Below, in pieces: positions 1 through 6,944 of a stretch of 15,142 nucleotides of DNA. Origin of the DNA: Candidatus Lindowiibacteriota bacterium (GTDB lineage Bacteria; Lindowbacteria; 2-12-FULL-62-27); assembly GCA_023249255.1 (NCBI GenBank), contig JAHFCY010000054.1, positions 1-15,142 of the forward strand, given 5' to 3'. Made by a program: the position numbers and the translations under genes. Position 1 is the first letter of the stretch. The number at the start of each line of letters is the position of its first letter. Below the pieces are notes generated by a model that saw nothing but the letters and a program-made list of their open reading frames with translations, searched no databases and was not told the origin of the DNA.

Positions 1-144
1 TCCGCGTTCCCGAATGCGGAGGACATCCTGCCGCGGATCGTCTGCCTTCCGGTGTTCGTCCAGATGACGGCAGCCGAACAGAACCGGGTCATCGCCGCGT
101 TTGGGGACTGCCTGCGCGACGCCTCGGAGATGACCGCGAAATGA
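1..144 (+). CDS. DegT/DnrJ/EryC1/StrS-type aminotransferase, C-terminal fragment
   Basis: Only the last 47 codons are inside the window, open from base 1 and ending in TGA at 142-144. The peptide begins SAFPNAEDILPRIVCLPVF and continues with an MTAAEQNRVI helix. This matches the usual tail of PLP-dependent sugar aminotransferases, in which an 'A..i....l.LP.f..mt..eq..vi' pattern follows the small C-terminal domain. These enzymes transfer an amino group from glutamate to a keto-sugar nucleotide. The catalytic lysine and PLP-binding residues lie upstream of the window and cannot be checked. The stop overlaps the start of the next gene by four bases (ATGA), which suggests one transcript and translational coupling. 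Family assignment from a short tail is fairly but not fully secure. Confidence 0.72.
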   Translation, partial: SAFPNAEDILPRIVCLPVFVQMTAAEQNRVIAAFGDCLRDASEMTAK

Positions 145-821
145 AAGCGACCATCCACCAGCCGAATTTCCAGCCCTACCTCGGTATTTTCAACAAAATC
201 AAACACTCGGATCTGTTCGTGATCTACGATACCGCCCAGTACGTGCGGGACCGTTTCGACAACCGCAACCAGATCAAATCCGAAAAAGGCCCCATCTGGC
301 TCACGGTTCCTCTTCAGGTCAAGGACTCTTTCCTGAAACGTTTTTTCGAGGTGAAACTGCCGGAGGACAGGCTGTGGATCAAGAAGCATCTGAAGTCCAT
401 CCAGTTCAATTACGCGCGCGCGCCCTATTTCAAAATTTATTTTCCGGAATTGGAATCGCTGTATCAGCAGCCTCACGAAACCCTGGCGGACATCAGCACG
501 GCCATCATCCTGTTTCTCATGAAATCTTTTGGAATTCAGACGCGGACGATCCGCGCGACGGAGCTCAATCTGGACCTCAACCTCAAATCGACGGAAATGC
601 TCGTCGCGATCCTTCAGAAGACGGGAGCCGAAGAATACCTGGCGGGCGCGAGCGGAAGAAATTACATGGACATGGACCTCATCGACAGGGCGGGCATCCG
701 GGTCGAGTTTCAGCATTTCACGCATCCGGTCTACCGGCAGGCCTGGGGGGAGTTCATCCCGAACATGGCCGCTATTGATTTGTTGTTCAACGAAGGGGAC
801 AATGCGGGGAATTTTATTTAG
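141..821 (+). CDS. WbqC-like family protein
   Basis: A complete protein of 226 residues, the usual length for the WbqC family. The family signature is visible at the N-terminus: HQPNFQPYLG (6-15), DLFVIYD (24-30), NRN (41-43) and WLTVP (53-57). WbqC-like proteins occur in O-antigen and other glycan loci, often beside DegT aminotransferases. Their reaction is not well established; a role in modifying amino sugars has been proposed. There is no signal peptide or membrane segment, so it should be cytoplasmic. The ATG at 141 overlaps the stop of the aminotransferase (ATGA), with a GGAG at 126-129 eleven bases upstream. The gene sits 17 bases before the PIG-L deacetylase, so the three likely act on one sugar. 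Family call is secure; function is inferred. Confidence 0.9.
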   Translation: MKATIHQPNFQPYLGIFNKIKHSDLFVIYDTAQYVRDRFDNRNQIKSEKGPIWLTVPLQVKDSFLKRFFEVKLPEDRLWIKKHLKSIQFNYARAPYFKIYFPELESLYQQPHETLADISTAIILFLMKSFGIQTRTIRATELNLDLNLKSTEMLVAILQKTGAEEYLAGASGRNYMDMDLIDRAGIRVEFQHFTHPVYRQAWGEFIPNMAAIDLLFNEGDNAGNFI

Positions 822-829
822 AAAAATTT

Positions 830-836
830 GAGGAGG
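830..836 (+). promoter_or_regulatory. Shine-Dalgarno GAGGAGG before the deacetylase
   Basis: A strong GAGGAGG lies between the wbqC-like stop and the deacetylase. Its 5' GAGG (830-833) is five bases from the ATG at 839, whereas the full AGGAGG (831-836) is only two bases from that ATG and eight from an in-frame TTG at 845. The site therefore leaves two possible starts. Confidence 0.6.
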
Positions 837-838
837 CG

Positions 839-1453
839 ATGGCGTTGAACATCTTGTGCGTGGGCGCGCACCCGGACGATCTGGAGATCGGCATGGGCGG
901 GGCAATCGCGCGGCAGTCGGCGGCTGGCCACAAAGTCCTCATGGCCGTGGCCGTCGTCCCCAACGAAATCAAACGGCGGCGGGCCGAAGTCGAGCGTGCG
1001 GCCAAAATTCTCGGCGCCCGGTCGACCGTGCTCGACCTCAACCTGGATCACAAGGTCCTGACGCGGGAGATCGTCGGGATTTTCGACGGTCTCATTGCGG
1101 ACGTCAAACCCGACGCCATCTACACGCACTGGGATCACGACTCCCACCAGGACCACCGGCTGGTGTCGGAGGCGATTTTCTCCGCCACGAGAAAAAATCA
1201 CTGCGACGTGTTCATGTTCGAACAGATCCTGCCCGGCGGCATCACGCCCTACGCTTTTCACGCCCAGAAACTCGTGGACGTGTCAAAATTCATTTCGGCC
1301 AAAGTGGCGGCGCTCAAGGCCCACCGCACGCAGATGGAACGCTACAAGTTCGACTGGGTGGGGGCCGTGAAGGGCCGGGCATGCCAGTGGGGCTACATGA
1401 TCCGGGTCAAATACGCGGAGGCTTTTGAAGTCGTCAAAATCATCGAGAAGTAG
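839..1453 (+). CDS. PIG-L/LmbE family deacetylase
   Basis: A complete 204-residue protein of the PIG-L/LmbE family of zinc-dependent N-deacetylases, which remove acetyl from N-acetylglucosamine-type groups. The first metal motif AHPDD is at residues 10-14, followed by LEIGMGG. The second, HWDHDSHQDH (97-106), contains the HxxH pair H103/H106. Length is within the usual 200-270 range, and there is no signal peptide, so a cytoplasmic sugar-nucleotide or glycolipid substrate is likely. The ATG at 839 is taken as start. The TTG at 845 would give the very typical N-terminus 'MNILCVGAHPDD' with better Shine-Dalgarno spacing and is a real alternative. It is the third gene of the DegT/WbqC module. 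The exact substrate cannot be read from sequence. Confidence 0.9.
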   Translation: MALNILCVGAHPDDLEIGMGGAIARQSAAGHKVLMAVAVVPNEIKRRRAEVERAAKILGARSTVLDLNLDHKVLTREIVGIFDGLIADVKPDAIYTHWDHDSHQDHRLVSEAIFSATRKNHCDVFMFEQILPGGITPYAFHAQKLVDVSKFISAKVAALKAHRTQMERYKFDWVGAVKGRACQWGYMIRVKYAEAFEVVKIIEK

Positions 1454-1455
1454 CG

Positions 1456-1474
1456 CGCCTTACGGCCGAAGGCG
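1456..1474. terminator. Possible hairpin between convergent genes
   Basis: CGCCTT (1456-1461) pairs perfectly with AAGGCG (1469-1474) around a seven-base loop, right at the convergent ends of the deacetylase (stop 1451-1453) and fkbM (stop at 1460-1462). A T-run (1484-1488) lies about ten bases beyond the hairpin on the plus strand, not directly after it, so intrinsic termination is uncertain. The stem lies mostly in the last codons of fkbM. Confidence 0.25.
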
Positions 1475-2305
1475 GCAGTAGAGATTTTTCTTCTGTACGC
1501 CGAACAAATCCGGGCCGGGAGACGAAAGGAGTCTTTCGTCCTCATCAATCACCTGAATGTCGAATCCACAGGATCTCAATTGGGCGAGAAACGCGTCAGG
1601 CGGCGTGCCCGCGGCGCGCAGAGCCGCCGGGCAGAACTCGACGATCAGCGTCATCCCGGGACTGTTGCGGATCGTTCTTTCCATACCTTTGATCGCCCTC
1701 GGCTCAAACCCCTCGATGTCGATCTTGACCGCGTGCGCCGGCCGGCCGGCAAGAACCGAGTCGATCGTGACGCATTCGACGTTGATCGGCGATTCGGTGG
1801 CGTCGGGCACGAGGCGCGCCAGGCTGTTCTGGCTCGGATCCCCCGGAAAGACGAACATCGGAACTTTCCGGGCTTCGTCTGACGCGGCTTTCTGAATGAC
1901 AGCGCAGTTCTGCGCGCAGAAGTTGACGTCGAGATTCCGGATGAGCGCCGGCAGATTGAGCGGCGCGGGCTCAAAGGCGTAGACCCTTCCCTGCGATCCG
2001 ACGGCCCTTGAGGCGACCAGCGTGTAATATCCGACGTAAGCGCCGACATCCACGACCGTCATGCCGGGTTTGAGCGCCGCCTCAAAGAGCGCCACAGAAT
2101 GCGGTTCACAACGGTCCTCCTCCAGAATCCGCAAAAACCCGCGGTGTTCCAATTCTCCGTAAATCCTGAATCCCCGCACGGTGACGGACAGAGGCAGGCG
2201 TCCAAGACATCGCTTGAATATCCGACGGCCAAGGCGGGTAAGGGAAGAAAGCCCCATCCGCCGCAGGCCCGCGGCGATCCCATCCAGAGTCTTGAGAAAA
2301 ATCAT
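1460..2305 (-). CDS. FkbM family SAM-dependent methyltransferase
   Basis: From the ATG at 2305 this is a 281-residue protein. It carries the class I methyltransferase motif I VVDVGAYVGYYTL (84-96), the acidic end of strand 2 in YAFEPAP (109-115), and the FkbM hallmark VKIDIEGFEPRAI (193-205). FkbM enzymes O-methylate sugars or other hydroxyls using SAM; in a glycan locus a sugar O-methyl group is likely. The frame stays open upstream to an ATG at 2398, but the extra 31 residues are unlike the family and would cover the divergent promoter region, so the start at 2305 is preferred. A six-codon reading frame ends on this start (ATGA). The gene converges on the deacetylase with only six bases between stops. 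The substrate is unknown. Confidence 0.88.
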   Translation of the reverse strand: MIFLKTLDGIAAGLRRMGLSSLTRLGRRIFKRCLGRLPLSVTVRGFRIYGELEHRGFLRILEEDRCEPHSVALFEAALKPGMTVVDVGAYVGYYTLVASRAVGSQGRVYAFEPAPLNLPALIRNLDVNFCAQNCAVIQKAASDEARKVPMFVFPGDPSQNSLARLVPDATESPINVECVTIDSVLAGRPAHAVKIDIEGFEPRAIKGMERTIRNSPGMTLIVEFCPAALRAAGTPPDAFLAQLRSCGFDIQVIDEDERLLSSPGPDLFGVQKKNLYCRLRP

Positions 2306-2322
2306 CTGCGCGCAAGTCCCAT
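2302..2322 (-). other. Six-codon mini-ORF overlapping the fkbM start
   Basis: Reading leftward from an ATG at 2322-2320 gives MGLARR and a TGA at 2304-2302. That TGA shares bases with the proposed fkbM ATG (2305-2303) in an ATGA overlap. The mini-ORF ATG lies eight bases after a TCAAAT element and 37 bases after a TTGATC, the same spacing seen at other gene heads here. It could feed ribosomes to fkbM by termination-reinitiation. It is too short to judge by coding statistics and may be chance. Confidence 0.3.
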
Positions 2323-2330
2323 GACATCGG

Positions 2331-2359
2331 ATTTGAACACACGCTTGGAGGGAGATCAA
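2331..2359 (-). promoter_or_regulatory. Putative promoter for fkbM (TTGATC-17-TCAAAT)
   Basis: On the minus strand TTGATC (2359-2354) and TCAAAT (2336-2331) are separated by 17 bases, the ideal sigma-70 spacing. Each hexamer matches 4 of 6 consensus bases. The same two hexamers with the same spacing occur on the other strand at 2391-2419. Transcription would begin near 2324, almost at the mini-ORF ATG. Confidence 0.4.
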
Positions 2360-2390
2360 GTTCCGCGTGCGCCGGATGTCCGGCTGTGTC

Positions 2391-2419
2391 TTGATCATCC
2401 ATCCCGGCTGTGCTCAAAT
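2391..2419 (+). promoter_or_regulatory. Putative promoter for the oxidoreductase (TTGATC-17-TCAAAT)
   Basis: TTGATC (2391-2396), a 17-base spacer and TCAAAT (2414-2419) are followed after six bases by the ATG at 2426. There is no Shine-Dalgarno sequence between. If used, the mRNA would start at or next to the ATG. It mirrors the fkbM promoter about the centre at 2375. Confidence 0.4.
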
Positions 2420-2425
2420 CCGCCC

Positions 2426-3349
2426 ATGCGTTTGATCGTCATCGGAACGGGCCGGCGCGCCCGAAGCTACGTTGAGGTCGCCAAAAAAAGCAAAGCCGTG
2501 TCCTGGATCGGCGTCAGCGGCAACGATCCGGGACGGCGGGATGAGGCGGCGAAATCGTGGGGGGTGGAGGCGGTTGAATCGCGCCAATTGTTCGAATCGG
2601 CCGATGGATTCATTTTGTCGAATGCCTCGAAAGATCACGCAGAATCCCTGAACCGGATGATCCCCTGCCGAAAACCCATCCTCATCGAGAAACCGGTCAC
2701 GATCGACGCCCGGCAGACTTCGCGGATACTCGGTGATATCCGCAATCACAACACCCCGTTTATCGTGGCGTTTCAGCGGAGATTGAACCGGACGACCCGG
2801 TCCGCCCTGAATATCCTGTCCAACGCCGGAACGCCCGGGGAAGTCGATCTACATATTTTGGGCGGCCATCCGACGGATCCCGCTTCGATCCGAACCTGTC
2901 TTCTTCGCGAGGGTATCCATTCCCTGGATCTTCTTTTTTTTATTTTGTCCCGATACCCGAGGGCCTCCAGCGACATCCCGCGGCCGGCTGTCTTGCGATC
3001 GGATCGGGAATGCATCTGGACGATTGATGGCCTCTGGCCATTTCCTGTCCGCATTCATTTTTTATCGAGCGCCGCCAGATGCCTGCACCGAAATTCTCTG
3101 TTTCATCTCCGGTTGCCGGGGCGGGACATGTTCTTCGACGATATGTCCATCGGCTCCCGACGTCCCCGTCTTTTGCCGAAGGCCGCGGACAATTTTATGG
3201 CGCGGGTGAAGTGCAAACTGGGCTGGATCGCGACGAGCCGGGAAATCCTGTCGGAATTTCTTCGTGTTATGGGCGGCGGAACGTCGGCGCTGGCGACCGG
3301 AGATTTTGAGGGTCCCCAGATTCTACTGGATCGGATGGTCGAATCGTAG
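2426..3349 (+). CDS. Gfo/Idh/MocA-like oxidoreductase, divergent
   Basis: A 307-residue protein that begins with a Rossmann strand and a dinucleotide-binding turn GTGRRA (7-12), where the third glycine of GxGxxG is alanine. The family's EKP motif is at 88-90 and a catalytic-type segment EGIHSLDLL at 162-170, with H165 and D168 in the usual places. Family members oxidise or reduce sugar-nucleotide hydroxyls with NAD(P), often one step before a DegT aminotransferase. It is somewhat short (320-380 is common), and the C-terminal half beyond about residue 180 is divergent. The open frame extends upstream to 2099 opposite fkbM, but similarity to the family begins at MRLIVIG, so the ATG at 2426 is chosen. 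It has no Shine-Dalgarno sequence and may be leaderless. Confidence 0.78.
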   Translation: MRLIVIGTGRRARSYVEVAKKSKAVSWIGVSGNDPGRRDEAAKSWGVEAVESRQLFESADGFILSNASKDHAESLNRMIPCRKPILIEKPVTIDARQTSRILGDIRNHNTPFIVAFQRRLNRTTRSALNILSNAGTPGEVDLHILGGHPTDPASIRTCLLREGIHSLDLLFFILSRYPRASSDIPRPAVLRSDRECIWTIDGLWPFPVRIHFLSSAARCLHRNSLFHLRLPGRDMFFDDMSIGSRRPRLLPKAADNFMARVKCKLGWIATSREILSEFLRVMGGGTSALATGDFEGPQILLDRMVES

Positions 3350-3368
3350 GCGCGGGAAGAGGCAGGTT

Positions 3369-4328
3369 CTAGTAAATATTCAGTTCGGAGCTGTAACCGG
3401 CGAAATCGCACTGGGCGCAAGTCGAGAACGGTGTGCGGTCGCCCTTCATCATGGATTCCCGCATCTTCTGAAAAGCGGGTCCCTCCCAGATCTGCTTGAT
3501 TGACTGGTCCCGGACATTTCCAAGGACATGCGAGAAGAAAAGGTCGTTGCTGCAGGCGGCGACCTTGCCCTCGTAATTGATGGTCATCATGGTAAACGGC
3601 CGGAAACACGGGATCGGATAGGCGCCGGGGAGCTTCCGCCCGGTCGGATTTGTGCCCGCGCGATTGAGCAGAACCTCCTTCTCTTTTCGGAGATAGATGT
3701 TGATCTCCCTGCCCTTCAGCGTGAACTCCCCGTCGTAGTCCTCGATGAACTTCATCACCTTTTTGGAGAGGTGGCGATCCGGGCGGTAATCGTTGATGTT
3801 GCAAATCTCAAGGCCCGCGTCAAACAGGGCTTTCAGGCGCTCGACCGTCAGGAGCTTTCCGTTGGTCTTCATCTCGAGCTGCGCGTTGGGGCACCTGGCG
3901 CGGGCCATGCGGAGGAACTTCTCCTGCCGCTTTTCGAGGAGCGGCTCGTTGTTGCAATACAGGGTGATGCGGCCTCCATAGTTCAGGGCCGACAGGTCGT
4001 TCAATATTTTTTCGACCATCTCATCCGGCATGACTTCGCTCGGCTTGCGGAATTTATACTGGACCGCGGCGGCGCAGAAGGAACAGGTGCTGTTGCACAT
4101 GGTGATGGATTCGATATGGACCGTATCAAAGAGGGGAAGGTCTCCACCCGAGAAAAAGGACTCCATCAACCGCCGGGAATCGGGTTCGGCGTAATGGCGC
4201 TGATAGGATTTCAATTTATAAGATTCGGGAATTTTGGACATGAAATATTTGACCGTATCGCGCTTGAAGGACAGCAGATATTCCTTGGACGCGATCGAAT
4301 ATGCCCGCAGTTTTGTTCGAAACCCCAT
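3369..4328 (-). CDS. Radical SAM/SPASM domain protein
   Basis: A 319-residue protein. The radical SAM cluster motif CxxxCxxC is C78-C82-C85 (MCNSTCSFC), ligating a 4Fe-4S cluster that cleaves SAM to a 5'-deoxyadenosyl radical. The usual GGE segment is replaced by NNEPLL (126-131). The C-terminus resembles a SPASM domain with C241, C259, C304 and C307 and the phrases NYEGKVAAC and LGNVRDQSIKQIW, so one auxiliary cluster is likely. Such proteins modify peptides or small molecules; homologues in polysaccharide loci have mostly undefined reactions, with sugar dehydration, epimerisation or methylation possible. The start at 4328 has a good Shine-Dalgarno. The gene converges on the oxidoreductase with 19 bases between stops. 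Family secure, substrate unknown. Confidence 0.9.
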   Translation of the reverse strand: MGFRTKLRAYSIASKEYLLSFKRDTVKYFMSKIPESYKLKSYQRHYAEPDSRRLMESFFSGGDLPLFDTVHIESITMCNSTCSFCAAAVQYKFRKPSEVMPDEMVEKILNDLSALNYGGRITLYCNNEPLLEKRQEKFLRMARARCPNAQLEMKTNGKLLTVERLKALFDAGLEICNINDYRPDRHLSKKVMKFIEDYDGEFTLKGREINIYLRKEKEVLLNRAGTNPTGRKLPGAYPIPCFRPFTMMTINYEGKVAACSNDLFFSHVLGNVRDQSIKQIWEGPAFQKMRESMMKGDRTPFSTCAQCDFAGYSSELNIY

Positions 4329-4338
4329 CCGGTACGGA

Positions 4339-4347
4339 TCCTCCCTT
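4339..4347 (-). promoter_or_regulatory. Shine-Dalgarno AAGGGAGGA for the radical SAM gene
   Basis: A purine-rich AAGGGAGGA on the minus strand ends ten bases before the ATG at 4328. It fixes this start against the internal ATG at codon 30. It also contrasts with the neighbouring glycosyltransferase, which has none. Confidence 0.6.
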
Positions 4348-4362
4348 CTACGCTTTTAATCG

Positions 4363-4391
4363 ATCCTATCAGAAACAGGAGGCGAATGCAA
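4363..4391 (-). promoter_or_regulatory. Possible promoter for the radical SAM gene
   Basis: In the 80-base gap after the glycosyltransferase, TTGCAT (4391-4386), 17 bases and TAGGAT (4368-4363) form a weak sigma-70-like pair. The start site would give a leader of roughly 27 bases containing the Shine-Dalgarno. Matches are partial (3/6 and 4/6), and read-through from upstream genes is equally possible. Confidence 0.25.
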
Positions 4392-4408
4392 AACCGGTCC
4401 GGACGGGG

Positions 4409-5572
4409 TTACTGATTTTCCGCACGGGAGAAAACGGAAAGCGGTTTCTGGGTGTATTTCCGGCGAATGATCTCCCATGTCCGTTCGGTGAACACGTCCC
4501 GCAGGGACGGATTATCCCGCACCTGGAGGATCGCCTCAAACATCTCGTCGACGCGACCCTCCGGCACCACAATCCCGTTGTACATGTGCGTGATGAGTTC
4601 CGTGTGCCAGTCGACGTCGTACGCGGCGACGACGGACCCCATGGCCGCGGCTTCGAGGAGGCTGTTGCCGCCCATGAGACACAACGAAAAATCCGAAGCC
4701 TTGCGGATGGCCAGGACCTCGGCGCGCGGGACAAATCCCGGAAAGTTGACGCAGCTGTCAAGACCCAACTCCGTCAGGCGCCGCCTGAGCCCCTCCTCTT
4801 CAGGACCCCGGCCGGCCATGAATAGGAAGGCCCGGTTGTCCCGTTTCCGTATTTTTGCGAACAGATCCAGAATGTCGTACACGTAGTTGTAGCGGGTCAT
4901 CCGGCCGAAAAACGAAAAAAGGATAATCCGGCCGTCTGCATCGAATTTCTTTTTGACATCTTCTGCGGGGGGAAAATCGGCCGGATTGAATTCCTTGGGC
5001 AGCTCGAATCTCTGCAGGACGATCTTTTTCTCCGGAATGCCGCGGGCCACGAGGTCCAGGAGGAGATTTTCCGATCTCGGGAAAACATAATCGCAGAGCC
5101 ACCGGTAAATCACGCCCTCCAGAATCCACGCCAACTTTCGGCTGCCAAACAATGTTTCCGATTCGCAAGGCCCGCCCAATCGATACGCCAGATCCAGATC
5201 CCCCCGAAGACCGACGCCGACGACACATTGCCTGCAAAACAGCCGGAGGAAGATGAAGAGGGGGATGAAATAAATGTGGCACTGCACCCATATTTTCGCG
5301 ATGTTTTCCCGACGCACCAGCCGATGGACCATGCGGAGGAAATTGAAATACGATGCAAAGAAACGGATCGGATGCCGGGCAATGGGCGCATTGTAAACGA
5401 GATGCCGGTCGTTCAGCCGGCCCTCGCCTCCTTCCCGTGAAAACGCGTACACCGAAAAAATACGGTCGACATCGGTGTAATCGCCACGCTGCCGGATCTG
5501 CCAGTCCACCGATTTTTCCAAAAAGTGCTGAAACGAGCCGTAAATGATATGGAGATGATTCTTCGCGGTCAT
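4409..5572 (-). CDS. GT-B glycosyltransferase (GT4-like)
   Basis: A 387-residue protein from the ATG at 5572; an ATG two codons earlier (5578) is also in frame. The C-terminal half has the GT4 layout: SFFGRMTRYN opening the second Rossmann domain (about 220-229), FMAGRGPEEEGLRRRL (about 251-266), then NSLLEAAAMGSVVAAYDV (303-320), a typical nucleotide-sugar-binding glutamate region. The N-terminal half has a hydrophobic stretch (IYFIPLFIFLRLF, about 100-112) that may touch the membrane. It would add one sugar from a nucleotide donor to the growing lipid-linked repeat unit on the cytoplasmic side. Donor and acceptor cannot be assigned. No Shine-Dalgarno is visible. A promoter-like TTGACG-18-TATTAA ends right before 5578, which favours 5572 as the start. 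Confidence 0.85.
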   Translation of the reverse strand: MTAKNHLHIIYGSFQHFLEKSVDWQIRQRGDYTDVDRIFSVYAFSREGGEGRLNDRHLVYNAPIARHPIRFFASYFNFLRMVHRLVRRENIAKIWVQCHIYFIPLFIFLRLFCRQCVVGVGLRGDLDLAYRLGGPCESETLFGSRKLAWILEGVIYRWLCDYVFPRSENLLLDLVARGIPEKKIVLQRFELPKEFNPADFPPAEDVKKKFDADGRIILFSFFGRMTRYNYVYDILDLFAKIRKRDNRAFLFMAGRGPEEEGLRRRLTELGLDSCVNFPGFVPRAEVLAIRKASDFSLCLMGGNSLLEAAAMGSVVAAYDVDWHTELITHMYNGIVVPEGRVDEMFEAILQVRDNPSLRDVFTERTWEIIRRKYTQKPLSVFSRAENQ

Positions 5573-5578
5573 GATCAT

Positions 5579-5608
5579 TTAATAGATTGCGCCAATCGGC
5601 TCCGTCAA
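5579..5608 (-). promoter_or_regulatory. Putative leaderless promoter before the glycosyltransferase
   Basis: On the minus strand TTGACG (5608-5603), an 18-base spacer and TATTAA (5584-5579) match the sigma-70 consensus at 5/6 and 4/6. The -10 touches the first ATG (5578), and six bases lie between it and the second ATG (5572), so an mRNA would start at about the second ATG. The gap to the upstream glycosyltransferase stop is 66 bases. Confidence 0.4.
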
Positions 5609-5644
5609 GATCCGCGCGCGTAAAAAAGGTGGACGCCGGGCGGC

Positions 5645-6943
5645 CTACGTCCGCGCGCGTTCAAAAATTTCTGCGAAAGCCCCGGCCATAGCATCGGCTC
5701 GAGTGGCAGGATCGGGCGGCACGGCAACCGCATCGCTTTGTTGCGCCCACTGATCGTAGAGGTTGACGAGCGCAGCCGCAAGAGCCGCGGGATCATCGAC
5801 GCCAAGGATATGGCAGCCCGGGCGACCGTCAAGAAGCCGGGCGCTTGGCGTGCCGGGATCAACCAGCGCCAGAATCTGCCGGCCGGCGCCGAGATACTCG
5901 AAAATCTTGCCCGGAATGAACGGATCCTTGCCGGCCGACAGCCCGACGATCAGGACGAGTCCCGACGATTCGCACAGGCGCCGCATGGTTTGGCGGTGCG
6001 GAAGAAATCCCCGGAAAACAACCGTGTCGGCCAGGCCCGCGTCTCGAATCGATGCCTCGAAACTCACCTCCGACACGCCCAAAAATTCGACCTGCGCTTT
6101 TCCGCGCGCTTGCGGCCGGACGTCCAGAAATCCCCGCACACCCATGAGGAACGGTTTCGGATCGCGCGCGTAGTAAAGATTGCCGGCATGCACCAGCAAA
6201 AACTTATCCGCGAGGGGCCGGACGCTCCGGTCGAAATCCTCCTCTTCGTAGGAATTCCAGACCACATGCGTTTTCCGGTCGAGTTTCAAATCCGGATAGA
6301 ACGCGGCGTATTCGTCCCTCGTCGTGTCGCTCGTGTAAACGACCGCCTGGGCCGCCGAAAGACATCGGCGCTCGAGCCGGCGTTCCCACGCGCGCGTAAG
6401 GGCGAACCGCTCGGACGTCAGCGGGTAGAGCGTCCAGTGATCCCGATAGTCGGACACGTAAGGCACGGAGTACTTGGACAGAAAAAGCCCGATGAACTGC
6501 GAGGAGTGGTAGGGCGAGGTGACGAATCCCACGTCGAATCGATCCTGCGCGTGAAGCGCGAAAGCCGTGCGCCAAGCTTTCAGGGTCCAGAAAACCTGTT
6601 CGTCCGGCGTGAATATCGCGCGCTTGATTTTTCGCAGGAATCGCGATGCGGCCGGCGGAAGACCGGGCAGAATGCGCGAGGACTTGCGCGATTCGGACAA
6701 TCCCGCCAGAGGCACCGCGCGCGCCGGCATCGGGTCCGGCACGCGGACGACCCGCACATTCTGCGGAATTTTTTCCAGCAGGGCCTCGTCCCGGATGAAA
6801 TAATGGTCCGGATCGGCTGTGAGCACGGTCACGCGCCAGCCGAGCCTGCCGATGTGCCGCACGAGACGCAGGGCGCGTTGAGCGCCGGACTGCGCCGCCG
6901 GCGGAAACGTGTAGGCGACAACGAGGAGGTGTCTGGAGGTCAT
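5645..6943 (-). CDS. GT-B glycosyltransferase (GT4-like)
   Basis: A 432-residue protein. The N-terminus VVAYTFPPAAQSGAQR (8-23) followed by a conserved-looking VTVLTADP is typical of GT4 proteins with an N-terminal Glyco_trans_4-like domain. YVSDYRDHW lies mid-domain, LLVHAGNLYYARDP opens the second domain, and PGKIFEYLGAG (344-354, E349) is the donor-binding motif. It would transfer a sugar from a nucleotide donor to a lipid-linked acceptor in the cytoplasm. It starts one base after the asnB stop (TGAG-ATG), has no Shine-Dalgarno and is presumably coupled to asnB translation. It shares only the general fold with the next glycosyltransferase, so they are probably not recent duplicates. The sugar is unknown. 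Confidence 0.88.
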   Translation of the reverse strand: MTSRHLLVVAYTFPPAAQSGAQRALRLVRHIGRLGWRVTVLTADPDHYFIRDEALLEKIPQNVRVVRVPDPMPARAVPLAGLSESRKSSRILPGLPPAASRFLRKIKRAIFTPDEQVFWTLKAWRTAFALHAQDRFDVGFVTSPYHSSQFIGLFLSKYSVPYVSDYRDHWTLYPLTSERFALTRAWERRLERRCLSAAQAVVYTSDTTRDEYAAFYPDLKLDRKTHVVWNSYEEEDFDRSVRPLADKFLLVHAGNLYYARDPKPFLMGVRGFLDVRPQARGKAQVEFLGVSEVSFEASIRDAGLADTVVFRGFLPHRQTMRRLCESSGLVLIVGLSAGKDPFIPGKIFEYLGAGRQILALVDPGTPSARLLDGRPGCHILGVDDPAALAAALVNLYDQWAQQSDAVAVPPDPATRADAMAGAFAEIFERART

Positions 6944-6944
6944 C

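Noticed and set aside
2306-2398. N-terminal extension of fkbM to the ATG at 2398
   Set aside because: The extra 31 residues have no family match and would cover the divergent promoter pair; the ATG at 2305 is more likely.
2099-2425. Upstream extension of the oxidoreductase frame to 2099
   Set aside because: The 109 extra residues overlap fkbM antisense and look like shadow peptide; family similarity starts at the ATG at 2426.
3528-4415. Plus-strand open frame of 295 codons opposite the radical SAM gene
   Set aside because: Antisense to an intact CxxxCxxC/SPASM protein and lacks recognisable motifs.
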